64,000 bases of DNA from Caryophanon tenue (lineage in GTDB: Bacteria > Bacillota > Bacilli > Bacillales_A > Planococcaceae). Made by a program: the position numbers and the translations under genes. The notes beneath the pieces were generated by a model. That model saw nothing but the letters and a program-made list of their open reading frames with translations, made no database searches and was not told the origin of the DNA. The stretch lies in NCBI RefSeq assembly GCF_001700315.1, contig NZ_MASJ01000012.1, forward strand, positions 44,904 through 108,903, written 5' to 3'. This document shows, in pieces, positions 12,127-21,249 of this stretch. How positions within the stretch are numbered: position 1 is the first letter of the stretch; the number at the start of each line of letters is the position of its first letter.

Positions 12127-13464
12127 CTATACGTGTGCCATCGCCTCGTCTTTTAACTGTTGCTCTTTCACTTCTTTTGTTACTTTGTTTGCCTTTAGTC
12201 CACCAAGTGCAACATTTAAGAAAATCGCTGCTAAGCTTCCTGTAATAATGCCATCTGATACTAATGTTTTAATGCCTGATGGTAAGCCGGCAAATAATTC
12301 TGGTACAACTGTTGCGCCTAATCCTAATGATACTGCACACGCTACGATTAAAAGATTACGGTTATCATTAAAATCTACTTTGATCAACATTTTGATTCCT
12401 GATGACACAACCATTCCGAACATAACAACCGTTGCACCGCCTAATACTGGCGTCGGAATTAATGTCGCAAGTGCTGCAATTTTTGGCACTAAGCCTAATA
12501 CAATCATAATACCGCCTGCACATACTGTAACGGATAATTTTTTCACACCGGACATTTGAACAAGCCCGACATTTTGTGCGAATGTGTTATACGGAAATGC
12601 GTTAAATAAACCACCTAAGACGAATGCCATACCTTCTGCGCGGTAGCCGTTACGTAATTCTTTTTTCGTTAAGTCACGACCTGTAATGCCACCGAGCGCT
12701 AAAAATGCGCCTGTTGATTCAATCATCACGACAATACCTACAAGAATCATCGTTAAAATTGGTACGATTTCAAATGTTGGTGTTCCGAAGAAGAAAGGTG
12801 CGGGCATATGAAACCAAGAAGCACTTGATACGGTTGCGAATGAAATTGGTTTGATGAAAACCGCATATAAAACTGTGCCGATAATGATACCAGCTAATAC
12901 GGATACAGAGCGTAAAAACCCTGTGAAGAAGTTGTTAAGGAATAAAATAATCGCTAATACTGTAATCGAAATGAGGAGGTTTTCCAAAGCACCAAAGCTT
13001 TCACTATTTGCGCCGCCAGCCATGTTTTTCATGCCTGTTGGAATTAATGATAAACCGATAATTAATACGACTGTGCCCGTTACAACGGGTGGGAAGAAAC
13101 GTAGAAGTTGACTAAAGAAACTTGCACCGATAAACATAACAATACCTGTTACAATAATGGCTCCATATATGGCCGTAATACCGTACGTATTACCAATCGC
13201 AATCATCGGTGTTACAGCAACGAATGATGTGCCGAGTACAACGGGTAAACCAATGCCGAAGTATTTATTTTTCCACATTTGAAGCAATGTGGCGATACCA
13301 CATGTCACTAAGTCGATGGAAATTAAATAGGCAAGCTGTGTCGGTGTTAATCCGAGTGCGCCACCGACGATAATTGGTACGAGCATCGCTCCTGCATACA
13401 TCGCTAAAACGTGCTGTAACCCTAATGAAAATGTTTTGCCTGGTGATAAAGCTGTATCTTTCAT
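12127..13464 (-). CDS. Xanthine/uric acid permease, NCS2 family
   Basis: 445 residues from ATG 13462-13464 with GGAGG 8 bases upstream. It is a polytopic membrane protein of the nucleobase-cation symporter 2 family; LGLQHVLAMYAGAMLVPIIVG at the first helix and the signature region with QNVGLVQMSGV are typical of PucJ/PucK/UacT-like uric acid and xanthine carriers. It heads the operon with uraD and hiuH, which favours urate or xanthine uptake. PbuX-like xanthine specificity cannot be excluded from sequence alone. Confidence 0.9.
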   Translation of the reverse strand: MKDTALSPGKTFSLGLQHVLAMYAGAMLVPIIVGGALGLTPTQLAYLISIDLVTCGIATLLQMWKNKYFGIGLPVVLGTSFVAVTPMIAIGNTYGITAIYGAIIVTGIVMFIGASFFSQLLRFFPPVVTGTVVLIIGLSLIPTGMKNMAGGANSESFGALENLLISITVLAIILFLNNFFTGFLRSVSVLAGIIIGTVLYAVFIKPISFATVSSASWFHMPAPFFFGTPTFEIVPILTMILVGIVVMIESTGAFLALGGITGRDLTKKELRNGYRAEGMAFVLGGLFNAFPYNTFAQNVGLVQMSGVKKLSVTVCAGGIMIVLGLVPKIAALATLIPTPVLGGATVVMFGMVVSSGIKMLIKVDFNDNRNLLIVACAVSLGLGATVVPELFAGLPSGIKTLVSDGIITGSLAAIFLNVALGGLKANKVTKEVKEQQLKDEAMAHV

Positions 13465-13610
13465 AAATGATTCCTCCGTTCCTGTCATTCAATTTGATAG
13501 CTTTATCATAAACACCACAACGCCCTACGTCATTGTGCATATTCACTAATCTACTTTATATATTTCGCACATTTTTCACAAAACACACATTTGAGATGTT
13601 ATTTTTTCTA

Positions 13611-13659
13611 ACATAAAAAAAATAAAAATGGATACGCGCACACAGGCACGTATCCATTT
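13611..13659 (-). terminator. Terminator of the metNPQ operon
   Basis: Arms AAATGGATACG (13626-13636) and CGTATCCATTT (13649-13659), followed on the minus strand by a T-rich run (TTTTTATTTTTTTTA). It lies 10 bases past the metQ stop. Confidence 0.85.
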
Positions 13660-13669
13660 CGCTGATCAT

Positions 13670-14533
13670 TTATTCCTTGCCAACCGGCACAACTGCGCCG
13701 TCCCACTCTTCTAAAATGAAGTCAGCAATTTCATCTGATTGTAACACTTCTACTAAACGTTTAAGTGCTTCATCGTTCTCTTTTTCTTTTGTCGTTGCAA
13801 TCACGTTTACATATTCAGAAGCGCCGCCTTCAATTGCAATTGAATCGTTTACTGGGCTAATACCAGCGTCGATTGCGAAGTTTGAGTTAATCACAACTGC
13901 ATCGCCTTCTTCATTGTTATAAAACGTTACAAGCATTTCTGGAGATGCTTCCGCTTCAATCACTAAATTTTTCGGATTTTCCACGATGTCATCTAATACC
14001 GCTTCTGATTTCGTTACAGCAGGGTCTAATGTGATTAAACCGCTTGCTTCAAGAAGTGATAACACACGTCCTTGCTCTGCAACAGAGTTCGACATAATAA
14101 TTGTGCCGCCTTCTGGAATATCATCGATTGACTCGTATTTTTTCGAGTAAATCGCCATTGGTTCTACGTGTACACCACCGATGCTCACGAAGTCATAGCC
14201 GAACTCTTTAATTTGATTGTTTAAATACGGGATATGTTGGAAATAGTTCGCATCAAGATCACCATTTTCTAAATCTTGGTTCGGTAAAATATAATCTTGA
14301 TATGGCTCCACTTCTAACGTAATGCCTTCTTCCGCTAAGATTGGTGCTGCTTCTTCTAAGATAATATCGTGTAAGCCGTATGAAGCACCAACAGTAATTG
14401 TCGTTTCTTCTACTTGCTCGTCGTCGCCATCATCTGTTGATGTTGTGTTGTCTTCTTCCTCTGCGCCACACGCTGCTAAACTCGTTGCTAATGCTGATAC
14501 TGCTAAAAACGAATAAATCTTTTTCTTTTCCAT
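13670..14533 (-). CDS. metQ: Methionine ABC transporter substrate-binding lipoprotein
   Basis: 287 residues from the second ATG (14531-14533), which has GGGGATT placed correctly; the upstream ATG lacks a site. It has a lipoprotein signal ending LAAC with the lipidated cysteine at residue 22, followed by an acidic, threonine-rich linker and the NlpA/MetQ domain (TITVGASYGLHDIILEEAAPIL and the LPNQDLENGDLDANYFQH segment). It binds D/L-methionine at the outer face of the membrane and feeds MetP. Last gene of metN-metP-metQ. Confidence 0.94.
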   Translation of the reverse strand: MEKKKIYSFLAVSALATSLAACGAEEEDNTTSTDDGDDEQVEETTITVGASYGLHDIILEEAAPILAEEGITLEVEPYQDYILPNQDLENGDLDANYFQHIPYLNNQIKEFGYDFVSIGGVHVEPMAIYSKKYESIDDIPEGGTIIMSNSVAEQGRVLSLLEASGLITLDPAVTKSEAVLDDIVENPKNLVIEAEASPEMLVTFYNNEEGDAVVINSNFAIDAGISPVNDSIAIEGGASEYVNVIATTKEKENDEALKRLVEVLQSDEIADFILEEWDGAVVPVGKE

Positions 14534-14595
14534 GCTCAAAATCCCCTTTTCCATATCTAATTTCTATGTGTATGTTACGACTATGTCGCTATTAC

Positions 14596-15264
14596 CTATC
14601 GTTTGTCGACGCGGTTCGTTAAGAAGTCGCCGATAAATTGAATAATAAATACAATGACTAAAATAATAATAGTTGCCATCAATGTTACATCCGGTCGGCT
14701 ACGTTGGAAACCGTCAATAAATGCCGCATTTCCTAGGCCGCCCGCACCAATAATACCAGCCATTGCTGTGTATCCGACAAGCGCAATTGCCGTTACTGTA
14801 ATCCCTGAAATAAGGGCTGGCATCGCTTCTGGAATTAACACTTTAAAAATAATTGTCGATGTTTTTGCACCCATTGAACGTGCTGCTTCAATAACACCTT
14901 TATCGACTTCGCGTAGCGCGATTAATACAAGTCGCGCATAGAACGGTGCTGCTCCGATAATAAGTGCAGGTAGTGCTGCGTTCACACCACGGATTGTACC
15001 AAGAATAAATGTTGTAAATGGAATTAATAAAATAATTAACACGATAAACGGAATCGAACGGAAAATGTTCACAAGTGACCCCGTTAAGAAATACACAATT
15101 TTATTTGCCCAAATTTGATGTGGGCTTGTTAAAAATAATAAAATACCGATGAATAAACCTAAAATAAATGTTGCAACCGTTGAAACAGCCGTCATATACA
15201 ATGTTTCATAAGCGGCTTCCCACATTTTATCCCAATTTACATTCGGAAACAGTGACTCAATCAT
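14596..15264 (-). CDS. metP: Methionine ABC transporter permease
   Basis: 222 residues with about five to six membrane segments. The EAA-type loop that contacts the ATPase is seen in REVDKGVIEAARSMGAKTSTI. It begins at ATG 15262-15264 inside the end of metN (8-base overlap) behind GGAGG. With MetN and MetQ it forms the high-affinity methionine importer (YusB in B. subtilis). Confidence 0.95.
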   Translation of the reverse strand: MIESLFPNVNWDKMWEAAYETLYMTAVSTVATFILGLFIGILLFLTSPHQIWANKIVYFLTGSLVNIFRSIPFIVLIILLIPFTTFILGTIRGVNAALPALIIGAAPFYARLVLIALREVDKGVIEAARSMGAKTSTIIFKVLIPEAMPALISGITVTAIALVGYTAMAGIIGAGGLGNAAFIDGFQRSRPDVTLMATIIILVIVFIIQFIGDFLTNRVDKR

Positions 15265-16282
15265 TACTTACGACCTCCGCTTGTAAATTACTATCTGCTA
15301 AAAACTGAATAGCTGCTTGTACATCATTCACATTACCTTCTAAATGCACAATTAATGTGCCGTATGGGCCGCTTTGTGTATGCTGAATCGAGCCATGTAC
15401 AATATTCGCATCAATATGATGACGTTTAATCATTTGAGAAATAACGGGCTCACTCGTTTGTTCCCCAACAAATGTAATTTTAATAAGCTTTCCTGAGCGA
15501 TAACTTTTATTCAGCTCACGAATGGCCTCTTTCGTTTGGTCCTCACCTGATACTTGAGAAACGAAACGCTTTGTGATTTTTTGTTGTGGTGCTTGGAACA
15601 CTTGTAATACTTCGCCCATCTCGACCACTTTTCCTGCTTCCATAACAGCTACGCGGTCACAAATTTTTTGGATAACATGCATTTCATGTGTAATTAGCAC
15701 AATTGTTAACCCAAGACGCTTATTAATATCTAATAATAAATCTAAAATAGCATCGGTCGTTTCAGGGTCAAGTGCTGATGTTGCTTCATCACATAATAAT
15801 ACTTCTGGATTATTTGCTAATGCTCGCGCAATACCGACACGCTGCTTCTGACCACCTGACAGCTGTGATGGATATGCATTACCGCGACCGTACAAACCAA
15901 CAAGCTCAATTAATTCCTCGACACGCTTTTTACGTTCTTCTTTCGGTACACCGGCAATTTCTAATGGAAATTCGATATTTTCAGCAACGGTGCGTGACCA
16001 TAATAAATTGAAATGTTGGAAAATCATACTGATTTTTTGGCGTGCTGCACGTAGTTCGGCTCCCTTAATCGCTGAAATCTTCTGACCATTTATTGTAACC
16101 GAGCCCGTCGTCGGTTTTTCTAAACCATTTAGCAGGCGAATCATCGTACTCTTACCAGCACCACTATAGCCGATAATACCGAAAATTTCACCTTGATGAA
16201 TGTCTAAGTCGACATTGTTCACGGCTGTTAATTCGCCGTTTTTCGTCTTATATATTTTCTTGATATCCTTTAACGAAATCAT
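15257..16282 (-). CDS. metN: Methionine ABC transporter ATP-binding protein
   Basis: 341 residues. Walker A GYSGAGKST (residues 38-46), signature LSGGQKQRVGIARAL, Walker B VLLCDEATSALDPET, followed by a C-terminal NIL/ACT-like domain (about 265-341) that in MetN binds methionine and inhibits transport. RBS AGGAGAA precedes the ATG. First gene of the operon and controlled by the SAM riboswitch just upstream. Confidence 0.96.
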   Translation of the reverse strand: MISLKDIKKIYKTKNGELTAVNNVDLDIHQGEIFGIIGYSGAGKSTMIRLLNGLEKPTTGSVTINGQKISAIKGAELRAARQKISMIFQHFNLLWSRTVAENIEFPLEIAGVPKEERKKRVEELIELVGLYGRGNAYPSQLSGGQKQRVGIARALANNPEVLLCDEATSALDPETTDAILDLLLDINKRLGLTIVLITHEMHVIQKICDRVAVMEAGKVVEMGEVLQVFQAPQQKITKRFVSQVSGEDQTKEAIRELNKSYRSGKLIKITFVGEQTSEPVISQMIKRHHIDANIVHGSIQHTQSGPYGTLIVHLEGNVNDVQAAIQFLADSNLQAEVVSND

Positions 16283-16317
16283 ACATCGTTCTCCTACTCT
16301 CTAAAATTAAATTGCAT

Positions 16318-16480
16318 CAAAAGAGCCTCCCACAATAACTAGATGTAGAAGGCTCACGTAAACGTTAAAGCGTTCTCTCATCTTTCAAAGAATAAATCTT
16401 TGTGTGATTTGGCACCTTTTCATCATCATGATGGTTGCCGGGCTTCGCAGGGCACTTCCCTCCACCTCTCTTCATAAGAG
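16318..16480 (-). ncRNA. SAM-I (S-box) riboswitch leader of metNPQ
   Basis: Read on the minus strand the leader has the S-box core: CTCTTATGAAGAGAGGTGGA, GGGAAgtGCCCTGCGAAGCC, CGGCAACC, GGTGCCAAATC and the closing AGATGAGAG; aptamer about 16375-16480. A terminator hairpin follows (arms GAGCCT 16323-16328 and AGGCTC 16350-16355 with TTTT). Known S-box RNAs stop transcription when SAM is high, which fits a methionine importer. Confidence 0.95.
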
Positions 16481-16549
16481 CAACGATATTCAATTAAAGT
16501 TAATACTATTATGAAAGGTACTTTATCACACTAAAACATATGCCGTCAA

Positions 16550-16849
16550 TCATTTTTTTAACAATTCGTACAAATGTGGCACAGACTGAAATGCATATAC
16601 CTTTTGCGTCACTTCACCATGTTCTGTAATAACTAAGCATGGTACACTTTCAATACCATAATCATATGCAAGCTGTTCCATGTAATTTAAGTTTGCTTTC
16701 CCGAGTGGTATATTCGGTACAAGCTGCTCGACAACGTCCATCATTTTTGAGGCAACTGCACATGTACCACACATTGGCGTATATAAATAAAATGCACTAA
16801 GTGGCGCTTGTTTCTGTTGTTCCCACTGTGCTCTTGTCCATTCGTTCAT
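16550..16849 (-). CDS. yusE: Thioredoxin-like protein YusE
   Basis: 99 residues, thioredoxin fold with active-site CGTC (C27, C30) after FYLYTPM and the cis-proline region ESVPCLVITEHGE. Position between metN and yusF/gcvH matches B. subtilis yusE. It probably acts as a small cytosolic thiol-disulfide oxidoreductase; the partner is unknown. It starts 5 bases after yusF. Confidence 0.87.
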   Translation of the reverse strand: MNEWTRAQWEQQKQAPLSAFYLYTPMCGTCAVASKMMDVVEQLVPNIPLGKANLNYMEQLAYDYGIESVPCLVITEHGEVTQKVYAFQSVPHLYELLKK

Positions 16850-16854
16850 CTATC

Positions 16855-17178
16855 TCAATCCTTTACATATATTGCAGCGTCTTTTAACAAAGCATATAGC
16901 TTCATACGAGGTGTCTCTTCGACGGCTTTGTCCTCATCATCAATATAAAGATGCGTACATTCTGGATATAAACGATCCATCAATTTACGTAGCACATCTC
17001 CGGTATAATCCGCATCAAATAATGTGTACAATGCCAAATATTCATACGGTTCGACAAGTTCCTCTAGCGCTACTTCACTTATCGTACCATTCGTTTTTAA
17101 AATGATCACATCCGCTGTTACAAGAGGCGCTATTTGTAGCATATCGGCACGTCCCTCAACGACTATACATTGTCTCAT
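16855..17178 (-). CDS. yusF: Toprim-domain protein YusF
   Basis: 107 residues. The start CIVVEGRADMLQI carries the conserved toprim glutamate, and LFDADYTGD the DxD metal motif, as in small stand-alone toprim proteins. Function is not established; related single-domain toprim proteins (for example RnmV-like) act on nucleic acids. Order yusE-yusF-gcvH-yusI is conserved with B. subtilis. RBS AAAGGG precedes ATG 17176-17178. Confidence 0.83.
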   Translation of the reverse strand: MRQCIVVEGRADMLQIAPLVTADVIILKTNGTISEVALEELVEPYEYLALYTLFDADYTGDVLRKLMDRLYPECTHLYIDDEDKAVEETPRMKLYALLKDAAIYVKD

Positions 17179-17217
17179 ATTTTCACGCCCTTTCCAATCT
17201 ACGTGCTCATAAAAAAA

Positions 17218-17247
17218 AGTAGCTAGAGCATCAACGCTCTAGCTACT
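17218..17247 (-). terminator. Terminator after gcvH
   Basis: Perfect 12-bp stem AGTAGCTAGAGC / GCTCTAGCTACT with loop ATCAAC, followed on the minus strand by eight T. Confidence 0.92.
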
Positions 17248-17261
17248 TTCATAACAATAGA

Positions 17262-17642
17262 TTACTCAGCGATTAATGCTTCGTATCCTGCTGCGTCTAA
17301 TAACGCTTCAACTTCTTCAGGGTTTGAAAGTTCAACAGCAATCATCCATGCACCTTCGTATGGAGATTCGTTCACTAATTCTGGGCTATCTGATAATTCT
17401 TCGTTAATTTCTACAACTTTACCCGATACTGGTGCGTATAAATCTGATACTGTTTTTACAGATTCTACGTTCCCAAATACTTCACCAACTGCGATATCTG
17501 CATCTACTTCTGGTAACTCAACAAACACGATATCACCTAATTCGCTTTGTGCAAACTCTGTAATGCCGATATACGCTTTTGAACCATCAATTTTAACCCA
17601 TTCGTGCTCTTTTGAATAACGTAATTGTGCTGGTACGCTCAT
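17262..17642 (-). CDS. gcvH: Glycine cleavage system H protein
   Basis: 126 residues from ATG 17640-17642 behind GGAGGGG; a longer open frame upstream has no support. The lipoyl domain has the lipoylated lysine K63 in [17 protein letters not shown]. It shuttles the aminomethyl group in glycine cleavage, and in B. subtilis it is also the relay for octanoyl transfer in lipoate assembly. It stands alone with its own terminator, away from gcvT/gcvP, as in B. subtilis. Confidence 0.96.
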   Translation of the reverse strand: MSVPAQLRYSKEHEWVKIDGSKAYIGITEFAQSELGDIVFVELPEVDADIAVGEVFGNVESVKTVSDLYAPVSGKVVEINEELSDSPELVNESPYEGAWMIAVELSNPEEVEALLDAAGYEALIAE

Positions 17643-17740
17643 GAAAAAACCCCTCCAAATATGTAATAGAATCACATTTAGTTTGCCATATTTCCAGTTG
17701 GAAAACAAGCATCATTCAGACTTGCGCAAAAAGTCTGACC

Positions 17741-18097
17741 TTATTTCCAAGCCGCTTCAAACTCAGCTTCTTTAAAGCCTAATGTAACTGTCTTTCCGTC
17801 AGTGACAAGCGGACGCTTAATTAGCATGCCATCTGAGGCTAATAATTCATACATGTCCTCCTCAGACATATTCCCAAGCTTATCTTTTAAGCCTAATTCA
17901 CGATATTTTTGGCCTGATGTATTAAAAAACTTTTTTAACGGTAGACCGCTTGCTTCATGAAAAGTACGTAATTGTGCAGCAGTGGGTGTTTGCTCAACGA
18001 TATGAATCTCTTCAAATTCGATATCTTGTGCTGTTAACCACGCTTTCGCTTTACGGCAAGTCGTACATTTTGGATACTGGATTAATTGGATTGTCAA
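17741..18097 (-). CDS. yusI: ArsC/Spx-family protein YusI
   Basis: 118 residues if started at TTG 18095-18097, with AAGGAG about 8 bases upstream; this gives the family start TIQLIQYPKCTTC. The open frame continues upstream without a good start. Thioredoxin-like ArsC fold with CTTC near the N terminus and LIKRPLVTDGKTVTLGF near the end. Such proteins are arsenate-reductase-like; real substrate unknown. Order gcvH-yusI-fadE matches B. subtilis. Confidence 0.88.
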   Translation of the reverse strand: MTIQLIQYPKCTTCRKAKAWLTAQDIEFEEIHIVEQTPTAAQLRTFHEASGLPLKKFFNTSGQKYRELGLKDKLGNMSEEDMYELLASDGMLIKRPLVTDGKTVTLGFKEAEFEAAWK

Positions 18098-18161
18098 AGT
18101 GATCGCTCCTTTATATGTTGTCATCCCCATTATACGCAACGTCTTAGGAGAAAACAAAAAT

Positions 18162-18217
18162 AACGCGAACAGGCAGCTAGAAAAAGTATGCCCTTTTCTA
18201 GCCACCTTGCTCACGTT
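18162..18217 (-). terminator. Terminator of fadNAE
   Basis: Long imperfect stem (AACG.GA.CA.GC.GCTAGAAAA against TTTTCTAGC.GC.TG.TC.CGTT) overlapping the fadE stop codon, followed on the minus strand by ATTTTTGTTTT. Confidence 0.8.
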
Positions 18218-20000
18218 ATACTGTATAGCGCTCTGCTTCGATTAATTTAACCGCCGCTTCACGACGTTTCGCAATTAAGTTATACGGATTGCTGCGTGTT
18301 AACTTACGGAATGCTGATAATGTCATACGTGCATTGTCGCCTTCCATTGCACCTAAAATCGTATCTTTTGCCTCTTTTTCAATACGTTCGAACGCTTCTT
18401 GTACGAAGATTTCTGTATATAAAATCTTTTGTTGTGACTTTTCGACACCATCACGCTCAATCGCTTTTGCTGTACGTAATACTGCTGATTCCATCGCAAA
18501 AATTTCATTCGCAATATTCGCGATGTTAATTAAGATTTCTTGCTCACGCTCTAATTTTGCACCGAAGCGTTGTGCTGCTGCGCCTGCTACTAAAACACCT
18601 AGTTTTTTCGCATTGCCCACAAGATATTTCTCTTGCGCTAACGGTTTTGAGCCAATCTCTTGTGGCATCATCGTTAATAGCTCACCTTGTAACTGTTGCG
18701 CCACTTGTAGTAACGGTAGTTCACCTTTTAACGCTTTTTTCATAAATGTGCCTGGCACGATTAAGCGGTTGATTTCGTTTGTTCCTTCAAAAATACGATT
18801 AATACGTGAGTCACGGTAAATACGCTCTACCTCATACTCTGCCATAAAGCCGTAGCCACCATGTAATTGTACTGCCTCATCTGCTACATAATCTAATGTT
18901 TCAGAACCGAACACTTTTGCAATTGAACATTCAATCGCATATTCCGCAATGGCCGCCGCAATTTGTGAACCGTCCTCTTGCTGTTCTTCCGTTAACTGAT
19001 TTAAACGGTCTTCAAATAAACCTACTGTGCGATAGTTTAGTGACTCTGATGCATAAATGCGCGCTGCCATTGTCGCTAATTTTTCTTGTGTTAATGTAAA
19101 TTTTGATAACGGCGTTGCGAATTGCTGACGCTGATTCGTGTATTTCACCGCTAGCTCAAATGCACGCTTTGAGCTACCTACTGTACCGATACCTAATTTA
19201 TAACGACCAATATTTAAAATATTGAATGCAATCACATGACCGCGTCCTTCTTCACCAAGTAAGTTTTCAACTGGCACTTTTGCATCCTCTAAAATAAGCG
19301 TACGTGTTGATGATGATTTAATCCCCATCTTCTTCTCTTCAGCACCAACAGATACACCGTCATACGCACGTTCGACAATAAACGCCGTGAAACGCTCTCC
19401 GTCGATTTTCGCGTAGACAACGAATACATCAGCAAAGCCTGCATTGGTAATCCATTGCTTTTCACCGTTTAAAATATAATACTTACCATCTTCGCTTAAC
19501 TTCGCTGTCGTTTTCGCACCAAGTGCATCTGAACCCGACCCTGGCTCTGTTAATGCATATGCAGCAATTAACTCACCTGATGCAAGCTTCGGTAAATATG
19601 TTGATTTCTGTGCATCGTTTCCGAATAATACAATCGGTAACGAGCCAATCCCAACATGCGCCCCGTGTGTAATCGAGAAGCCACCAACGACTGCCATTTT
19701 TTCGGTAATTAACGCTGATGACACTTTATCTAACCCTAAGCCTTCATACTTTTCTGGGACATCTGCAGCTAATAGCCCGAGCTCACCAGCTTTTTGTAAT
19801 AGCTTTACTGAATGCTCAAATTCATGATGCTCTAAGTTCTCAATCAATGGCATTACTTCGTTCGTTACGTAATCCTCTGTCGTTTTGGCAATCATTTTTT
19901 GCTCATCTGTAAAATCCTCTGGCGTTAGTACACGTTGTAATTCCGCCTCGTCAATTAAAAATGCGCCACCTTTAATGATGTTGTTTGTTGTCTCTGCCAT
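18216..20000 (-). CDS. fadE: Acyl-CoA dehydrogenase FadE
   Basis: 594 residues, long FadE type with an extra C-terminal helical domain after the usual acyl-CoA dehydrogenase core. Seen: ALTEPGSGSDALGAKTTA, QWITNAGFADV, QFATPLSKF and the catalytic base in IFEGTNEINRL (glutamate before GTNE). It makes trans-2-enoyl-CoA, with electrons to ETF. Third gene of fadN-fadA-fadE, behind GGAGG, 32 bases after fadA. Confidence 0.94.
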   Translation of the reverse strand: MAETTNNIIKGGAFLIDEAELQRVLTPEDFTDEQKMIAKTTEDYVTNEVMPLIENLEHHEFEHSVKLLQKAGELGLLAADVPEKYEGLGLDKVSSALITEKMAVVGGFSITHGAHVGIGSLPIVLFGNDAQKSTYLPKLASGELIAAYALTEPGSGSDALGAKTTAKLSEDGKYYILNGEKQWITNAGFADVFVVYAKIDGERFTAFIVERAYDGVSVGAEEKKMGIKSSSTRTLILEDAKVPVENLLGEEGRGHVIAFNILNIGRYKLGIGTVGSSKRAFELAVKYTNQRQQFATPLSKFTLTQEKLATMAARIYASESLNYRTVGLFEDRLNQLTEEQQEDGSQIAAAIAEYAIECSIAKVFGSETLDYVADEAVQLHGGYGFMAEYEVERIYRDSRINRIFEGTNEINRLIVPGTFMKKALKGELPLLQVAQQLQGELLTMMPQEIGSKPLAQEKYLVGNAKKLGVLVAGAAAQRFGAKLEREQEILINIANIANEIFAMESAVLRTAKAIERDGVEKSQQKILYTEIFVQEAFERIEKEAKDTILGAMEGDNARMTLSAFRKLTRSNPYNLIAKRREAAVKLIEAERYTV

Positions 20001-20032
20001 ATGAAATTCCTCCCTCTATAAAATCCCCATTA

Positions 20033-21205
20033 TTATAGTAGTTCAAATACGCCCGCTGCACCCATACCGCCGCCGATACACATCGTTACGACACCGTATT
20101 TTTTACGTTGGCGTTTTAATTCATGAATCAGTTTTACCGTTAAAATCGCACCCGTCGCACCAAGTGGATGGCCAAGTGCAATGGCGCCACCGTTGACGTT
20201 TACTTTCTCCAGGTCAATGCCTAGCTCTCGCACAACTTGAATCGATTGTGAAGCAAACGCTTCGTTAATTTCCCATAAATCAATATCATCAATTGTTAAG
20301 CCTGCAATTTTCAGCGCCTTTGGTACGGCTACAATTGGGCCAATTCCCATGACTTCTGGTGGTACACCGCCCACTGCAAACCCTAAAAACTTCGCTAATG
20401 GCTTCATGCCTTGCTTTTCTGCTTCTTCACGATCCATTACTAGCACCGCTGCAGCACCGTCTGATGTTTGTGATGCATTCCCTGCCGTTACCGAACCACG
20501 CACATTAAATACGGGACGTAACTTCGATAATGTTTCAACTGTTGTCCCGGGACGTACCCCTTCATCTGTATCAAATGTAAATGTACGGCTCGCCGCTTTA
20601 TGATCCTTATCTACATAATGATGCGTCACATCAATTGGGACAATTTCATCGACAAATTTCCCAGCTTTAATGGCCGCTTCCGCTAATTTATGCGAACGCT
20701 CCGCAAATGCATCCTGATCTTCACGCGATACATTATACTTTTGGGCTACTTGTTCTGCTGTATGCCCCATGCCCATGTAATACGCTGGCATTTCTTCTGC
20801 AACCTTTGGATTTAAACGTGGATTATTGCCGACCATTGGAATTAATGTCATCGACTCTACACCGCCTGCAACAATCGCTGTTGAATGTCCGAGCATAATA
20901 CGCTCCGCTGCATATGCGATGGATTGTAAACCTGAGGAACAGAAGCGGTTTACTGTAATCGCTGGTGTTGTATCCGGTAAACCAGCTAATGCACCAATAA
21001 TACGTGTAACATTCATCCCTTGTTCCGCTTCAGGCATTGCACAACCAAAAATTAAATCATCAATCGGCCCTGTATAATTTGCTCGCTTTAATGTTTCCTT
21101 GACAACTGCTGCACCAAAATCATCTGGACGTACTGTAGCTAACGACCCCTTTTTCGACTTTGCTACAGCTGTTCGTGCACCTGCGACAATTACTGCTTCA
21201 CGCAT
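20033..21205 (-). CDS. fadA: Acetyl-CoA acyltransferase FadA
   Basis: 390 residues from ATG 21203-21205 (AAGGGGG upstream). Thiolase with nucleophile C89 in [28 protein letters not shown] and the second catalytic cysteine in [14 protein letters not shown]. It cleaves 3-ketoacyl-CoA with CoA at the end of each beta-oxidation turn. 44 bases after fadN and same operon. Confidence 0.95.
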   Translation of the reverse strand: MREAVIVAGARTAVAKSKKGSLATVRPDDFGAAVVKETLKRANYTGPIDDLIFGCAMPEAEQGMNVTRIIGALAGLPDTTPAITVNRFCSSGLQSIAYAAERIMLGHSTAIVAGGVESMTLIPMVGNNPRLNPKVAEEMPAYYMGMGHTAEQVAQKYNVSREDQDAFAERSHKLAEAAIKAGKFVDEIVPIDVTHHYVDKDHKAASRTFTFDTDEGVRPGTTVETLSKLRPVFNVRGSVTAGNASQTSDGAAAVLVMDREEAEKQGMKPLAKFLGFAVGGVPPEVMGIGPIVAVPKALKIAGLTIDDIDLWEINEAFASQSIQVVRELGIDLEKVNVNGGAIALGHPLGATGAILTVKLIHELKRQRKKYGVVTMCIGGGMGAAGVFELL

Positions 21206-21249
21206 AAGTAAATATCCCCCTTTATTCAACCGTTCATATTCGTTTCCGA

